Shown: piece by piece, positions 20,852 to 30,418 of the stretch
How the letters are laid out: the number at the start of each line of letters is the position of its first letter
Position numbering within the stretch: position 1 is the first letter of the stretch
NCBI GenBank assembly: GCA_017745175.1
Contig: JAGHZY010000022.1
Span: 1-64,000 of the forward strand
Reading direction: 5' to 3'
Origin: Sphingopyxis sp.
Lineage (GTDB): Bacteria > Pseudomonadota > Alphaproteobacteria > Sphingomonadales > Sphingomonadaceae
DNA: 64,000 nt
Program-made: the position numbers and the translations under genes
Notes under the pieces: model-generated
Told to the model about the DNA's origin: nothing
The model's input: the letters and a program-made list of their open reading frames with translations, nothing else
Database searches by the model: none

Positions 20852-21744
20852 ACGCGGCAAGCCGGACGAGCGAGGCGCGCGCGGGCCGGGCGATGGCGGC
20901 GCCCGCGCTAGCGGCGATCCTGCTATTCTTCGTGCTGCCCGCGATCGCGTCGCTGTTCCTGGGCTTCACCGACTTCGACATCTATGCGCTCGCCGACATC
21001 GGCAATCTGCGCTTCGTCGGGCTCGCGAATTACGAGCGTCTGATCGAAAACCCGCTGTTCTGGAAGGCGATGACGAACACATTGCTGTTCGTCGCGGTCG
21101 GCACCCCCTTCATCGTCGCGATGTCGCTGTTCGCCGCGATGCTCGTCAATTCGCGCTGGCTGAAATGGCGCCCCGTTTGGCGCGTCGCGCTCTTCGCACC
21201 CTATGTGACGACGCTCGTCGCGACCGCGGTCGTCTGGCGCTATCTGCTCCATACGCGTTACGGCCTGCTCAACTATATGCTCTCCTTCTTCGGCATTCCC
21301 CCGGTCGACTGGCTCGGCAGCCCGACGGCGTCGTTGCCCGCGATCCTGCTCTTCGTCGGATGGAAGACCTTTGGCTACAATATGATCATCTTCCTCGCGG
21401 CGCTGCAGACGGTGCCGCGCGAACTCGACGAAGCGGCGCGGATCGACGGCGCGAACCGGTTCACACGGCTGCGCCATGTCACCCTGCCCGCGATCGGCCC
21501 GACGCTGCTGCTCGTGTCGGTGCTGACCGTCGCCGGCATGTTCCAGCTCTTCGCCGAACCCTATGTTATGACGCAGGGCGGCCCCGCCCAGTCGACCGTG
21601 ACCATCCTCTATTTCATGTATGAAGAGGGGTTCAAATGGTGGAACCTCGGATCGGGCGCGGCGGTCGCCTTCCTGCTCTTCCTCTGCATCCTTGCGGTCA
21701 CGCTCGTGCAACTCAGGCTTGCGAAGCGGAGCGGTGCGCTATGA
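20848..21744 (+). CDS. Carbohydrate ABC permease (MalF-like)
   Basis: A 298-residue inner membrane protein with about six transmembrane segments. It starts at a GTG overlapping the binding-protein stop. The cytoplasmic EAA loop that docks to the ATPase is seen as ELDEAARIDGANRFTRLRHVTLP. Early segments read AAILLFFVLPAIASLFLGFTDF, the usual MalF/UgpA-type start. It pairs with the next permease, which it overlaps by 4 bp (ATGA). Confidence 0.93.
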   Translation: MNAASRTSEARAGRAMAAPALAAILLFFVLPAIASLFLGFTDFDIYALADIGNLRFVGLANYERLIENPLFWKAMTNTLLFVAVGTPFIVAMSLFAAMLVNSRWLKWRPVWRVALFAPYVTTLVATAVVWRYLLHTRYGLLNYMLSFFGIPPVDWLGSPTASLPAILLFVGWKTFGYNMIIFLAALQTVPRELDEAARIDGANRFTRLRHVTLPAIGPTLLLVSVLTVAGMFQLFAEPYVMTQGGPAQSTVTILYFMYEEGFKWWNLGSGAAVAFLLFLCILAVTLVQLRLAKRSGAL

Positions 21745-22556
21745 CGCTGCGCCGCTGGTCCGTCACGCTGCTCGCCGCACTCGTCGCGCTGATCACGATC
21801 GCACCGCTGATCTGGATGGTCTCGGTCAGCTTCATGGCGCGCGGCGAAGCGGCACAATTCCCGCCGCCACTGTGGCCCGCGAACCCGACGCTCGAAAATT
21901 ATCATTTGCTCTTCGGCACCTTCGGCGTCGGGCGTTTCCTCATCAACAGCGTGCTGATCTCGACGCTGGCGACGGGCCTTGCACTGCTCTTCACCATCCC
22001 CGCGGGCTATGCCTTCGCCAAGCTGCGCTTCGGGGGGCGCGACGCGATCTTCCGCATGCTCGTCGCGGCGCTCGTCGTGCCTGGACAGGTCGGGATGCTG
22101 CCGCTGTTTCTCGAACTCAAGGCAATGGGACTCGTCAACAGCTATGCCGGCGCGCTGGTTCCGTGGCTCGCAGGGATTTTCGGCATCTTCCTCGTCCGCC
22201 AATATTGCCTGTCGATCCCCGACGAGATGCTCGAGGCGGCGCGCATCGACGGCGCGAGCGAGGGACAGATATTGCGCCGCATCGTACTGCCGATCCTGAC
22301 CCCGATCATCGTCACGCTGGCGCTCTATGTCTTCCTGTCGAGCTGGAACGATTTCATGTGGCCGCTGATCATCCTCGCCGACCAGCAGCTCTACACGCTG
22401 CCCGTCGCGCTTGCCGCGAACAGCCGCCAGAATGTGCAGGATTACGAAATCATGATGGCCGGCGCGGTCGTCACCACCCTCCCCGTGCTCATCCTCTTCC
22501 TCGCCCTCCAGCGCTATTATCTGAGCGGGCTTCTGGCCGGGAGTGTGAAGGGGTGA
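21741..22556 (+). CDS. Carbohydrate ABC permease (MalG-like)
   Basis: A 271-residue permease with six predicted helices. The EAA loop is EMLEAARIDGASEGQILRRIVLP. The opening ALITIAPLIWMVSVSFM and the SSWNDFMWPLIIL segment are characteristic of MalG/UgpE-type proteins. With the preceding permease it forms the membrane channel of the importer encoded here; the ATPase lies upstream of the LacI gene. The esterase gene follows after 22 bp. Confidence 0.93.
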   Translation: MTLRRWSVTLLAALVALITIAPLIWMVSVSFMARGEAAQFPPPLWPANPTLENYHLLFGTFGVGRFLINSVLISTLATGLALLFTIPAGYAFAKLRFGGRDAIFRMLVAALVVPGQVGMLPLFLELKAMGLVNSYAGALVPWLAGIFGIFLVRQYCLSIPDEMLEAARIDGASEGQILRRIVLPILTPIIVTLALYVFLSSWNDFMWPLIILADQQLYTLPVALAANSRQNVQDYEIMMAGAVVTTLPVLILFLALQRYYLSGLLAGSVKG

Positions 22557-22578
22557 TCAGCTCAACGAGGAAACCCCG

Positions 22579-23334
22579 ATGAGATATTGGACCGCGGCGC
22601 TGCTGGGCCTTGCCTTCGCCGCCTCTCCCGTTGCCGCGAGAACGAAGGCGCCGCCGGTGGTCGAAGGACAAACACCGCAGCCACCGGTGGCGCCGGACAA
22701 TTATCCGTACCAGCTGTTCGTGCCGAAGGGTTATCTCGCAGACGCATCGAAGCAATATCCGCTGCTGATCTTTCTCCACGGCTCGGGCGAACGCGGCGAC
22801 GATGTCGCGAAGGTCAAGGTGCACGGGCCGCCCAAGATCGCCGACCGCAATCCCGCCTTTCCCTTCCTCACCGTCTCGCCCCTGCTCGGCACCGATCAGG
22901 ACTGGGATATCGAAAAGCTGGACAGGCTCGTTGATCAGATCGCGAACACATATCGCATCGATCCGGCGCGCATCTACCTCACCGGCCTCAGCCGCGGCGG
23001 CCATGCGAGCTGGCGCTGGGCGATCGCCGAGCCGAAACGCTTCGCCGCGGTCGCGGCGGTCGCCGGACGCGGCAATCCCGGCGAGGCGTGCCGCCTGATG
23101 GACCTGCCCGTCTGGGCGTTTCACGGCGACCGCGACGATGTCGTCGTGCCCGAAGGCAGCTTCGCCATGGCGCGCGCGATCCGCGCGTGCGGCGGGCGCA
23201 AGGTCCGCCTGACCATCTATCCCGACCTTGGCCACAATGCCTGGGACCCCGCCTATGACGACCCGGCGCTCTATGCCTGGCTGCTCGAACAGAAACTTTC
23301 CTCCCCGACGAATACCGACAAGGACAAGAAATGA
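22579..23334 (+). CDS. Secreted alpha/beta-hydrolase, esterase/phospholipase type
   Basis: A 251-residue protein with a signal peptide ending near SPVAA. Residues 58-70 (KQYPLLIFLHGSG) carry the oxyanion-hole strand. The nucleophile elbow is GLSRGG with Ser138; Asp186 in FHGDRDD and His219 in DLGHNAW complete a triad. This form is close to PHB-depolymerase-like and carboxylesterase proteins often found in polysaccharide loci, where they remove acyl groups from glycans. Its 4-bp overlap with the GH1 gene ties it to glycan breakdown. The real substrate is not known. Confidence 0.85.
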   Translation: MRYWTAALLGLAFAASPVAARTKAPPVVEGQTPQPPVAPDNYPYQLFVPKGYLADASKQYPLLIFLHGSGERGDDVAKVKVHGPPKIADRNPAFPFLTVSPLLGTDQDWDIEKLDRLVDQIANTYRIDPARIYLTGLSRGGHASWRWAIAEPKRFAAVAAVAGRGNPGEACRLMDLPVWAFHGDRDDVVVPEGSFAMARAIRACGGRKVRLTIYPDLGHNAWDPAYDDPALYAWLLEQKLSSPTNTDKDKK

Positions 23335-24677
23335 CGCAGACGATTTTCCCCGACGATTTCCTGTGGGGCGCCGCAACCGCCGCCTATCAGATCGAGGGAT
23401 CGCCGCTCGCCGACGGCGCGGGCGCCAGCATCTGGCAGCGCTTCAGCCACGATCCGCGGCTGATGGCGGCGAAGGGCGATACCGGCGATATCGCATGCGA
23501 CCATTATAACCGCATGCCCGCCGACGTCGCGCTGATGAAGGAGCTGGGGCTCAAGGCCTATCGCTTCAGCGTCAACTGGGGCCGCGTGCTGCCCGAGGGC
23601 ATCGGGCGCGTGAACGAGCCCGGCCTCGGCTTCTACGAGCGGCTGGTCGACGAACTTTTGAAGAATGACATCGAGCCCTTGCTGACGCTCCACCATTGGG
23701 ACCTGCCCGCTGCGCTCGACGACAAGGGCGGTTGGCTCAATCGCGACAGCGCCGACTGGTTCGCCGAATACGGCTCGGTGATGTACCGCCGTCTCGACGG
23801 GCGCGTGAAGAAATGGGTGACGCTGAACGAGCCGTGGGTGATCACCGACGGCGGCTACCTCCACGGCGCGCTCGCCCCCGGCCACCGCAATTTGTTCGAG
23901 ACGCCGATCGCGAGCCACAACCTGATGCGCGCGCACGGCCGCGCGGTGCAGGCCTATCGCAGCGAAGGCGCGCACGAGATCGGCCTCGTCGTCAATATCG
24001 AGCCCAAATATCCGGCGAGCGACAGCGCCGAGGACATCGCCGCGACCGCGCGCGCGCACGCCTATATGAACCGGCAATATCTCGACCCCGCGCTGAAGGG
24101 CAGCTACCCCGACGAACTCGCCGACGTGTTCGGCGAGGCTTGGCCCGCATGGTCTGCCGAAGATCTGAAGGACATCTGCCAGCCGATAGATTTCATCGGC
24201 ATCAACTATTACACGCGCAACGTCGTGCAGGCCGACCCGAACCAGTGGCCCCTCGGCGCCTCGCCGGTGCGGCAGAATGCGACGCACACGACGACCGACT
24301 GGGAAGTCTGTCCGCCCGCGTTCACCGACATGCTGATCTGGTTTCGCGACACCTATGGCGATATCCCCGTCTATATCACCGAGAATGGCGCCGCCTTCTA
24401 CGATCCCCCCAAGGCCGGGCCCGACGGGATCGACGATCCGCTGCGCTGCGATTATCTGCGCACGCATATCTCGGCGATCGGCGACGCGATCCGGCAGGGG
24501 GTCGACGTGCGCGGCTATATGGCGTGGTCGCTGCTCGACAATCTCGAATGGTCGCTCGGTTTCTCGAAGCGCTTCGGCATCGTCCACGTCGACTATGAAA
24601 CGCAGGTCCGTACGCCCAAGCGCAGCGCGCGTTTCTACAGCAGCGTGATCGCGACCAACGGAGGAAATCTCGGATGA
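23331..24677 (+). CDS. GH1 beta-glucosidase
   Basis: A 448-residue retaining glycoside hydrolase of family 1 without a signal peptide, so cytoplasmic. The start FPDDFLWGAATAAYQIEGS is diagnostic. The acid/base is Glu167 in TLNEPW and the nucleophile Glu351 in YITENG. Other subsite residues are in LTLHHWDLP and the C-terminal SLLDNLEWSLGFSKRFG. It should cleave beta-linked oligosaccharides brought in by the ABC importer. It overlaps both neighbours by 4 bp, showing a tightly coupled operon. Confidence 0.96.
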   Translation: MTQTIFPDDFLWGAATAAYQIEGSPLADGAGASIWQRFSHDPRLMAAKGDTGDIACDHYNRMPADVALMKELGLKAYRFSVNWGRVLPEGIGRVNEPGLGFYERLVDELLKNDIEPLLTLHHWDLPAALDDKGGWLNRDSADWFAEYGSVMYRRLDGRVKKWVTLNEPWVITDGGYLHGALAPGHRNLFETPIASHNLMRAHGRAVQAYRSEGAHEIGLVVNIEPKYPASDSAEDIAATARAHAYMNRQYLDPALKGSYPDELADVFGEAWPAWSAEDLKDICQPIDFIGINYYTRNVVQADPNQWPLGASPVRQNATHTTTDWEVCPPAFTDMLIWFRDTYGDIPVYITENGAAFYDPPKAGPDGIDDPLRCDYLRTHISAIGDAIRQGVDVRGYMAWSLLDNLEWSLGFSKRFGIVHVDYETQVRTPKRSARFYSSVIATNGGNLG

Positions 24678-25540
24678 CCCGCAAGACCCTGCTTCTCGCG
24701 GCAGCGCTGCTCGCATTGCCCGCCGCGGCGAAAGAGCGCGCCGACCATTATGCGGCGATGACCTACAACATCCGCCTCGACGTCGCCTCGGACGGCGACA
24801 ATGCCTGGCCGCACCGGCGGAGCGCGCTAACCGCGCTCGTCGCCTATCAGGCGCCTGACTTCGTCGGTATGCAGGAGGTGCTGCAGCAACAGAAGCGGGC
24901 GGTCGAGGCCGACCTTCCCGGCTATCAATTCGTCGGCGTCGCGCGCGACGACGGTAAGGAGAAAGGCGAATATTCGATGCTGGGTTTCCGCCGCGACCGC
25001 TTCACGCTGGTCGGGTCGGGCACCTTCTGGCTATCCCCGACCCCGGCGATTCCGGGCAAGGGCTGGGACGCCGCGCTGCCGCGGATCGCGACGTGGGCGC
25101 GGTTGCACGACAGCAAGGCGAAGCGGACATTGCTCGTCGTGAACACCCATTTCGATCATATCGGCGAAGTCGCACGGCAGGAAAGCGCCCGCCTGATCCG
25201 CCGCTGGATCGACGGGCAGCGGAAGCCCGGTGAGACGACCGTGCTGATGGGCGATTTCAACAGCCCCGCGACGAGCAACCCCTATGCCGCGATCGTCGAA
25301 CCCGGCAAGGGCGCACTCCGCGACAGCGCCGCGATCAGCCGCACGCCGCACTATGGCCCCGCCGGCACCTTCACCGGCTTCGATATCGCGCGCATGGACG
25401 CGAGCCCGATCGACCATATCTTCGTCAGCGACGACGTGACGGTGCTGCGCCACGCGACGCTGACCGACCAGAATGGCGGCAAGCTGCCGTCGGACCATTA
25501 TCCGGTGGTGGCGGACCTGTGTATCGGGAAGGGCTGCTGA
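24674..25540 (+). CDS. Secreted endonuclease/exonuclease/phosphatase-fold hydrolase
   Basis: A 288-residue protein with a signal peptide (LLLAAALLALPAAA). The fold's active-site set is present in order: MTYNIRLD, MQEVL with the metal-binding Glu, NTHFDHIG, MGDFNS, and SDHYPV with the catalytic His. The superfamily covers nucleases, sphingomyelinases and other phosphodiesterases. Being secreted and coupled to a GH1 gene (4-bp overlap), it is unlikely to be a DNA repair enzyme; removing a phosphodiester substituent from a glycan is a reasonable guess. It ends 3 bp from the convergent GH144 gene. Confidence 0.85.
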   Translation: MTRKTLLLAAALLALPAAAKERADHYAAMTYNIRLDVASDGDNAWPHRRSALTALVAYQAPDFVGMQEVLQQQKRAVEADLPGYQFVGVARDDGKEKGEYSMLGFRRDRFTLVGSGTFWLSPTPAIPGKGWDAALPRIATWARLHDSKAKRTLLVVNTHFDHIGEVARQESARLIRRWIDGQRKPGETTVLMGDFNSPATSNPYAAIVEPGKGALRDSAAISRTPHYGPAGTFTGFDIARMDASPIDHIFVSDDVTVLRHATLTDQNGGKLPSDHYPVVADLCIGKGC

Positions 25541-25543
25541 GGC

Positions 25544-27037
25544 CTATTCGGACTTCGCGTCGTCCAGCCAGCCGCCCTCGAACCCGATGCGCCTGAGCCC
25601 GCGCACGATGTGCGGGTTCCTGCGCATCACCTTCCAGACAAAACCGCTGCGATGATTTTCCATCATCGCCAGGATCGGTCCCTGGTCGATGCCGAGATAG
25701 TCGTTCGCGACCCAGCCCTGGACCGGATCGACCTCGCCCGAGCGCGATCCCGCATCGGCGAAGGTGAAGCTGGGGTTGAACGCGTCCTTGAAACCGTAGC
25801 GCGTGTAGAGGCGTGCGCCATATTGCTTGCGCATCGCCATCAGCGCCGGGATCGCCACCTCGGGCGCGAAGGCGACCGAACCGCCCGCCGCGGTCGGGAC
25901 CACGGTGCCGTCGTCGACGACGCGTATCGCGCTGGCGCCGCGCGCCATATAGCCGTTGAAGTTCCGCGGCGTGCCGTTCACGCGATATTTGCCCTCCGAA
26001 TACCCCGGCCCGTCGGACGCGGTCCAGCCCCAGATATCGGCGTTGTAGCCCGTCCATTTGTCCGGATTGTCGGCACCATAGCCGCGCTGCGCCAGCGTCG
26101 CGCGGCGGCTATTCTCGAAATAGTCGATGCCCTTGCCGCGCATGAAATCGTCGCGGATACCGCGGAAATCGACCCACACATGGCTGTACTGATGCCCGAA
26201 CAGCGGCTCGAACTGCAGATGCTGCTGCCCGTAATAGCTGCCCCAGTCCTTTTCGAGATCGGCCGCCCAGCCCTTGTCCCACGCATCCTTGCCGACGGGA
26301 TGCGTCGGCGAACCCAGCGCGAGGACATAGACGAGCATGCCCTCGTTATAGCCGACCCAGTCGTGCGTCTCGAAGCCCTTCTCGGGCTTCCAGCCCATGG
26401 TGATGCCGTGCGAATTGGCGAGGTTCTGCGCCTCGGTACCGGTGTTGGGCCGCTGGACGAAGGTCCAGTCGACGCGGGTATAGATCTTCTCCGCCAGGTC
26501 GCGAATCTCGGCCTCGACCGGATCGTCGCGGTCGAAATAGCTTTGCGCGAACAGCGCGCCGCCGAGGAACAGGCTGGTATCGACCGTCGACAATTCGTTG
26601 GTCTTGTAACGCGTGCCGTCTTCATTCCTGAGGAAGTGATAGAAGAAGCCCTTGTAGCCCGCGGTGCCCGCAGCCTCGGGGCCCTGCGGCGCATTCCAGT
26701 AGAAACGCAGGCAGTCGCGCGTGCGCAGTGCCGCTTCGGCACGCGTCACATAGCCGCGCTCGGCACCGATGCCATAGGCGGTGAGCGCGAAGCCCGTCGC
26801 GGCGATCGACGAGAAGGGGTTGCTCGGCCAGCGATCGGGCGCGAGACAGCGCGCCGTATCGGTCGTGTCCCAGAAATAGCGGAAGGTGCGCTCGGTCAGC
26901 TCTTCCGAAAAGGCCGCCTCGGTGATCGGCGGCAGGCTGGTCGTTGCGGGAGTGGCGGTGGGCGGCGCCGGGGTGGCGGCACAGGCGGCGGTCAACGCGA
27001 CCAGAGGCAGGATGAGGGCCCCGCTACGGAACGACAT
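25544..27037 (-). CDS. GH144-type (glucoamylase-domain) lipoprotein, candidate endo-beta-1,2-glucanase
   Basis: A 497-residue protein with a lipobox LTAAC (Cys19), so probably membrane-anchored facing the periplasm or exterior. The catalytic region matches the glucoamylase PF10091/GH144 type: RTFRYFWDTTD near residue 50, SSIAATGFALTAYGIGAERGY, YKGFFYHFLR, ELSTVDTSLFLGGALFAQSYF, FGHQYSHVWVDFRGI, and WGWTASDGPGY. Characterised GH144 enzymes are endo-beta-1,2-glucanases; older annotation calls them glucoamylase-like. The gene follows the TonB receptor with a strong hairpin between them and belongs to the LacI-linked locus. Confidence 0.88.
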   Translation of the reverse strand: MSFRSGALILPLVALTAACAATPAPPTATPATTSLPPITEAAFSEELTERTFRYFWDTTDTARCLAPDRWPSNPFSSIAATGFALTAYGIGAERGYVTRAEAALRTRDCLRFYWNAPQGPEAAGTAGYKGFFYHFLRNEDGTRYKTNELSTVDTSLFLGGALFAQSYFDRDDPVEAEIRDLAEKIYTRVDWTFVQRPNTGTEAQNLANSHGITMGWKPEKGFETHDWVGYNEGMLVYVLALGSPTHPVGKDAWDKGWAADLEKDWGSYYGQQHLQFEPLFGHQYSHVWVDFRGIRDDFMRGKGIDYFENSRRATLAQRGYGADNPDKWTGYNADIWGWTASDGPGYSEGKYRVNGTPRNFNGYMARGASAIRVVDDGTVVPTAAGGSVAFAPEVAIPALMAMRKQYGARLYTRYGFKDAFNPSFTFADAGSRSGEVDPVQGWVANDYLGIDQGPILAMMENHRSGFVWKVMRRNPHIVRGLRRIGFEGGWLDDAKSE

Positions 27038-27057
27038 TCGGTACTCCAGAAAAGTGA

Positions 27058-27096
27058 GGCGCCCGGCCCGCGGGAGGGGGTTGCAGGCCGGGCGCC
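27058..27096 (-). terminator. Intercistronic hairpin between TonB receptor and GH144 genes
   Basis: On the minus strand GGCGCCCGGCC and GGCCGGGCGCC form a perfect 11-bp stem with a 17-nt loop. Only a weak run (TCACTTTTC) follows, so this may be a leaky terminator or an mRNA-stability element that lowers GH144 relative to the receptor. Confidence 0.6.
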
Positions 27097-27107
27097 TTGT
27101 CAGCCGG

Positions 27108-30100
27108 TCAGAATTGGAAACCGGCCGATAGCTTGATCGTCCGCGGCGGCCCGTCAAGGCTAAGATCGTTCTGGTTACGAAGCCCCGTCACCCCGTTGAA
27201 ACCGCCATAGTTGCGATCGTTGAACAGGTTGATGATGTCGACGCGGAAGCGCAGCCGCGATTCGTCGGAGAGGAAACGGAGCGGCACATATTTGGTGATC
27301 GACAGGTCCATCTGGCGATAGCCCCAACGGTCGCCGTTGCCCTCGGTCTCGATCGCCTTGACGGTGCGGTTCGGCAGCGTGGTAGCCGTGCCCGCCGTAT
27401 TGATGAATTCGGACAGGATCTTGGGCGACGCGATCTGGAATTTCCCCGACAGCGTCAGACCGAAAGGAATATCGACCGATCCCGCCATCACGAAGCGATG
27501 CTTGCGCGTTCCCGTCGCGGCGACGAACGGGTAATAATCGATCCCCGGGAAATCGAGCGCGAACACTTCGCCCAGCTTCCGGTTTTCTTCGGCATCGGTG
27601 AAGGTGTAGGTCGCATCGAGGCTCCACGGCGAAAATTCGGTGTAACGCTTGGTCAGCTTGAAATAGGCCGTGTTGGCGCGTGTTTCGATCCCGTTGGTGC
27701 CGAGGATGATGCTGCCGAAAGGAGCGGGAGCAAAGCCGAACGGCGAATCCGGATTACCTGTCGTCGGGAAGAAGCTTCCGTCGGGCCGGCGATTGCCGAG
27801 CACATAGGCAAAGCCGTCCTTGCTTTCGACGTAGGAATAGCCCGCCTCGAGGTCCAGCAGGTTGAAACGGCCGCGCACGCCCAAGCTGAACTGGTCCGAA
27901 TAGGGCGTCTTGAGGTCGTTCTTGATGAAGCGCAGTTCGCGTCCGGCACCAACCGGCAGCCCGGCGATCAGGTCCGCGCGGCCCTGCGGAGTCAGGTAGC
28001 GGGCATCCCAGGGAATGCAGGTCGAACTCGGCGTGCAGGGATTGGTCGCATCGCCGTTGTTGAAATTGAACGTGCGGCCGGCAAACAGCCCCTGCGCCAG
28101 TTCCTGCTGGATGAAATCGAACTGGGTGCGATCATAGGAGCGGCCATAGCCGCCGAAGATCGCGAAACGCTTGTCTTCGTCGAGCGCATAGGTGAAGCCG
28201 ACACGCGGCTGCCAGGCACCCTTGAACGCCTTGCGCTCCTTGCCCGTCGAGATGAAGTCGTCGATGTCGTAATTGGCATTCGCAAGGTTCGGATAGGGCG
28301 GTGTGACGGTGCCGTTCGCCGCGCGATAGGATGCCCGCCCCGCGACAAACTCGGCGATCGCAGGATCGTGCTTGTAATTGAGGAACGCCGGTGTCCGTTC
28401 ATAATCCCAGCGCAGACCGATATTGAGCGTCAGCCGGTCGTCGACCTCCCAGTCGTCCTGCGCATAGATACCGAACTGGAAATTCTTCGACGTGATATTG
28501 GGGTCGCCCCCGTCCACCGGCGCACTGAACGTCATGCGATAGGGAATGGTATCGTTGAACGCCCCGCCCGGCGCGTAATTCACATTGTACAGGAAGACCG
28601 GGTTCACGCCATTTTGCGTGTTGGTATTGAGCTCGATCCACTTCGCCTTGACGCCCACCTTGAACGTGTGGCTTTCCAGCCCGGTCCAGGTGAAGTCGTT
28701 CGAGACCTGCCAGCCCTTCTGCCCCTTGTCCTGGAAGTTGGAGCCCGCACCGATGCGCAATATGTCGCCGCGCCGCGTGGTCGTCGCCGGCGGCGGATTC
28801 GGCACGGTCGCGTTGAAGACCGAAATATTGCCGAAGGTGAGCGGACGCGGCCCCCAGCTCACATCCTCGTAAGCGACCTTGAAATCATTGACCCACGTAT
28901 CGCCGGTATGCTCCCAGCGGGCGAGCCCGCGCCACTCCTTGACCTTGGTATCGGTGCGCGTCTCTTCGGCCGCAAAGCCGTTGTTGAGTTCCTCGCCGCT
29001 CTCGTCGCGATATTTGACCGAGAATTCGAACAGATCGTTCGCGGTCGGCGTGAAGTTGATCTTCCCGAAGTAGAGGTCTTCGTTGAATGAAGAGGTTCGT
29101 GCGCCGAAAACGTCCCGATATTTCTCCGGGAAATAGCTCACCGGCAAATCGAGACCCGGCTTGATCTCGCGCGGTTCGACGCGGCGCTTGCCTTCATAGG
29201 TCACGAAGAAGTGGAGGACGTCCTTGATGATCGGACCGCCGAGAGCGCCGCCGAACTGCATGTCCTTGGTGCGCACCTTGGGGATATAGGTCGGGAAATT
29301 CTCGCGCGGCAGGCGGTCGCGAAGGCTCTGGTTGGTGAAGTCGAAAAAGCCTTCGCCGTGGAATTCATTGGTGCCCGACTTGGTCACCGCGGTGATCGCG
29401 ACCGAGCTGACCTGATCATATTCGGCCTTGTAGTTCGATGAAATGACGCGATATTCGCCGATCGCGAGCTGCGGAAACGGATTGCCCTGCGTCGTATCCT
29501 GACCGGTGATGCCGCCCTTCAGCACATAATCCTTCTGCCCGATGCCATCGATGAAAATGTTGATCGAATTGGCACCCTGCGCACCGCCGCGCAGGCTCGT
29601 CTGGTTCGCGCTGTTGGTGAGGAACTGGACGCCCGGCGCGAGGTCGGCAAAGGCGAGGAAGTTGCGGTTATTCTGCGGCAGCACCTCGATCAGGCGCTGC
29701 GAGATGTTGGTGCCGACTTCGCCGCCCTCCATCGAGCGGATGCGGCTGCCAGTGACGATGATCGCATCGTCACCGCCCTCGGCGATATCGGGCTGCGAGA
29801 AGTCGAAGTCGAGCACCGCATTCTGCGCGACGTTGAGCGCGAATTCATCGGTCTGGCGCTTGCCCTGCGGGGTCGTCAGTTCGAGGCGATAGGTGCCGAC
29901 GGGCAAGGAGGAAAAGCTGTAGCCGCCGCTCGCGGTCACCGTCGACGTGCGCGTCAGGCCGGTTTTGACGTTGACCGCGGTGACTTCGGACACGCCGCCC
30001 TCGGCCTTCACCGTGCCGCGCAGCGAGGCGCCCGCAACCTGGGCGTGCGCGGGCGCAGCCGCCGCTACGGCCAGCGCCGCGGCGGCGCTGCTCCATGCCA

Positions 30101-30170
30101 GCGCAGCGGCAAGCGAACGGGCGCGCGACCGGCGCGCGGAAACGGTCTGAAAATCACGCGAAAACTTCAC
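27108..30170 (-). CDS. TonB-dependent receptor with N-terminal carboxypeptidase-regulatory-like domain
   Basis: A 1020-residue outer membrane transporter. It starts at a GTG with a strong GGGAGG site. The long signal peptide ends near AAPAHAQ. Residues ~45-125 form a carboxypeptidase-D-regulatory-like fold (SLRGTVKAEGG to SSLPVGTYRLEL). A TonB-box-like DDAIIVTGSR precedes the plug (LPQNNRNFLAFADLAPGVQF). The 22-strand barrel ends in KLSAGFQF with terminal Phe. Oar/SusC-like proteins of this form move oligosaccharides across the outer membrane using TonB. A LacI-type operator lies 115 bp upstream. It is cotranscribed with the GH144 gene and divergent from GH3. Confidence 0.93.
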   Translation of the reverse strand: MKFSRDFQTVSARRSRARSLAAALAWSSAAAALAVAAAAPAHAQVAGASLRGTVKAEGGVSEVTAVNVKTGLTRTSTVTASGGYSFSSLPVGTYRLELTTPQGKRQTDEFALNVAQNAVLDFDFSQPDIAEGGDDAIIVTGSRIRSMEGGEVGTNISQRLIEVLPQNNRNFLAFADLAPGVQFLTNSANQTSLRGGAQGANSINIFIDGIGQKDYVLKGGITGQDTTQGNPFPQLAIGEYRVISSNYKAEYDQVSSVAITAVTKSGTNEFHGEGFFDFTNQSLRDRLPRENFPTYIPKVRTKDMQFGGALGGPIIKDVLHFFVTYEGKRRVEPREIKPGLDLPVSYFPEKYRDVFGARTSSFNEDLYFGKINFTPTANDLFEFSVKYRDESGEELNNGFAAEETRTDTKVKEWRGLARWEHTGDTWVNDFKVAYEDVSWGPRPLTFGNISVFNATVPNPPPATTTRRGDILRIGAGSNFQDKGQKGWQVSNDFTWTGLESHTFKVGVKAKWIELNTNTQNGVNPVFLYNVNYAPGGAFNDTIPYRMTFSAPVDGGDPNITSKNFQFGIYAQDDWEVDDRLTLNIGLRWDYERTPAFLNYKHDPAIAEFVAGRASYRAANGTVTPPYPNLANANYDIDDFISTGKERKAFKGAWQPRVGFTYALDEDKRFAIFGGYGRSYDRTQFDFIQQELAQGLFAGRTFNFNNGDATNPCTPSSTCIPWDARYLTPQGRADLIAGLPVGAGRELRFIKNDLKTPYSDQFSLGVRGRFNLLDLEAGYSYVESKDGFAYVLGNRRPDGSFFPTTGNPDSPFGFAPAPFGSIILGTNGIETRANTAYFKLTKRYTEFSPWSLDATYTFTDAEENRKLGEVFALDFPGIDYYPFVAATGTRKHRFVMAGSVDIPFGLTLSGKFQIASPKILSEFINTAGTATTLPNRTVKAIETEGNGDRWGYRQMDLSITKYVPLRFLSDESRLRFRVDIINLFNDRNYGGFNGVTGLRNQNDLSLDGPPRTIKLSAGFQF

Positions 30171-30284
30171 AGCATCCTCCCTTGTTGCGAACCCCGACCT
30201 TTCCCGCGCTCGCCTCTTCACCGACCGGCCTTGCCTCCGGTGCGGCGACGAGTCGCGGGAAACCGCGTCGTTGTTTTTTTGATT

Positions 30285-30298
30285 TGTAACCGGTTTCA
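30285..30298. promoter_or_regulatory. LacI-family operator between the TonB receptor and GH3 genes
   Basis: TGTAACCGGTTTCA shares TGTAACCGGTT with the sites at 15887 and 18449. It sits in a 248-bp divergent region, 115 bp from the receptor start and 121 bp from the GH3 start, so one bound repressor could control both. Confidence 0.75.
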
Positions 30299-30418
30299 CG
30301 ATCACTGTATAGGGGGAAGCGACACAGATGGATGCGATCGGGGACCAGCCGGTTTTCGGCCGAAATCGGCCAATCCGCGTGACAATGTATAAACAGACCC
30401 GACCGGGAAGGACGAATC

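Noticed and set aside
24674-25540. Reading the EEP protein as a DNA-repair exonuclease
   Set aside because: It has a signal peptide and sits in a glycan operon; repair exonucleases are cytoplasmic.
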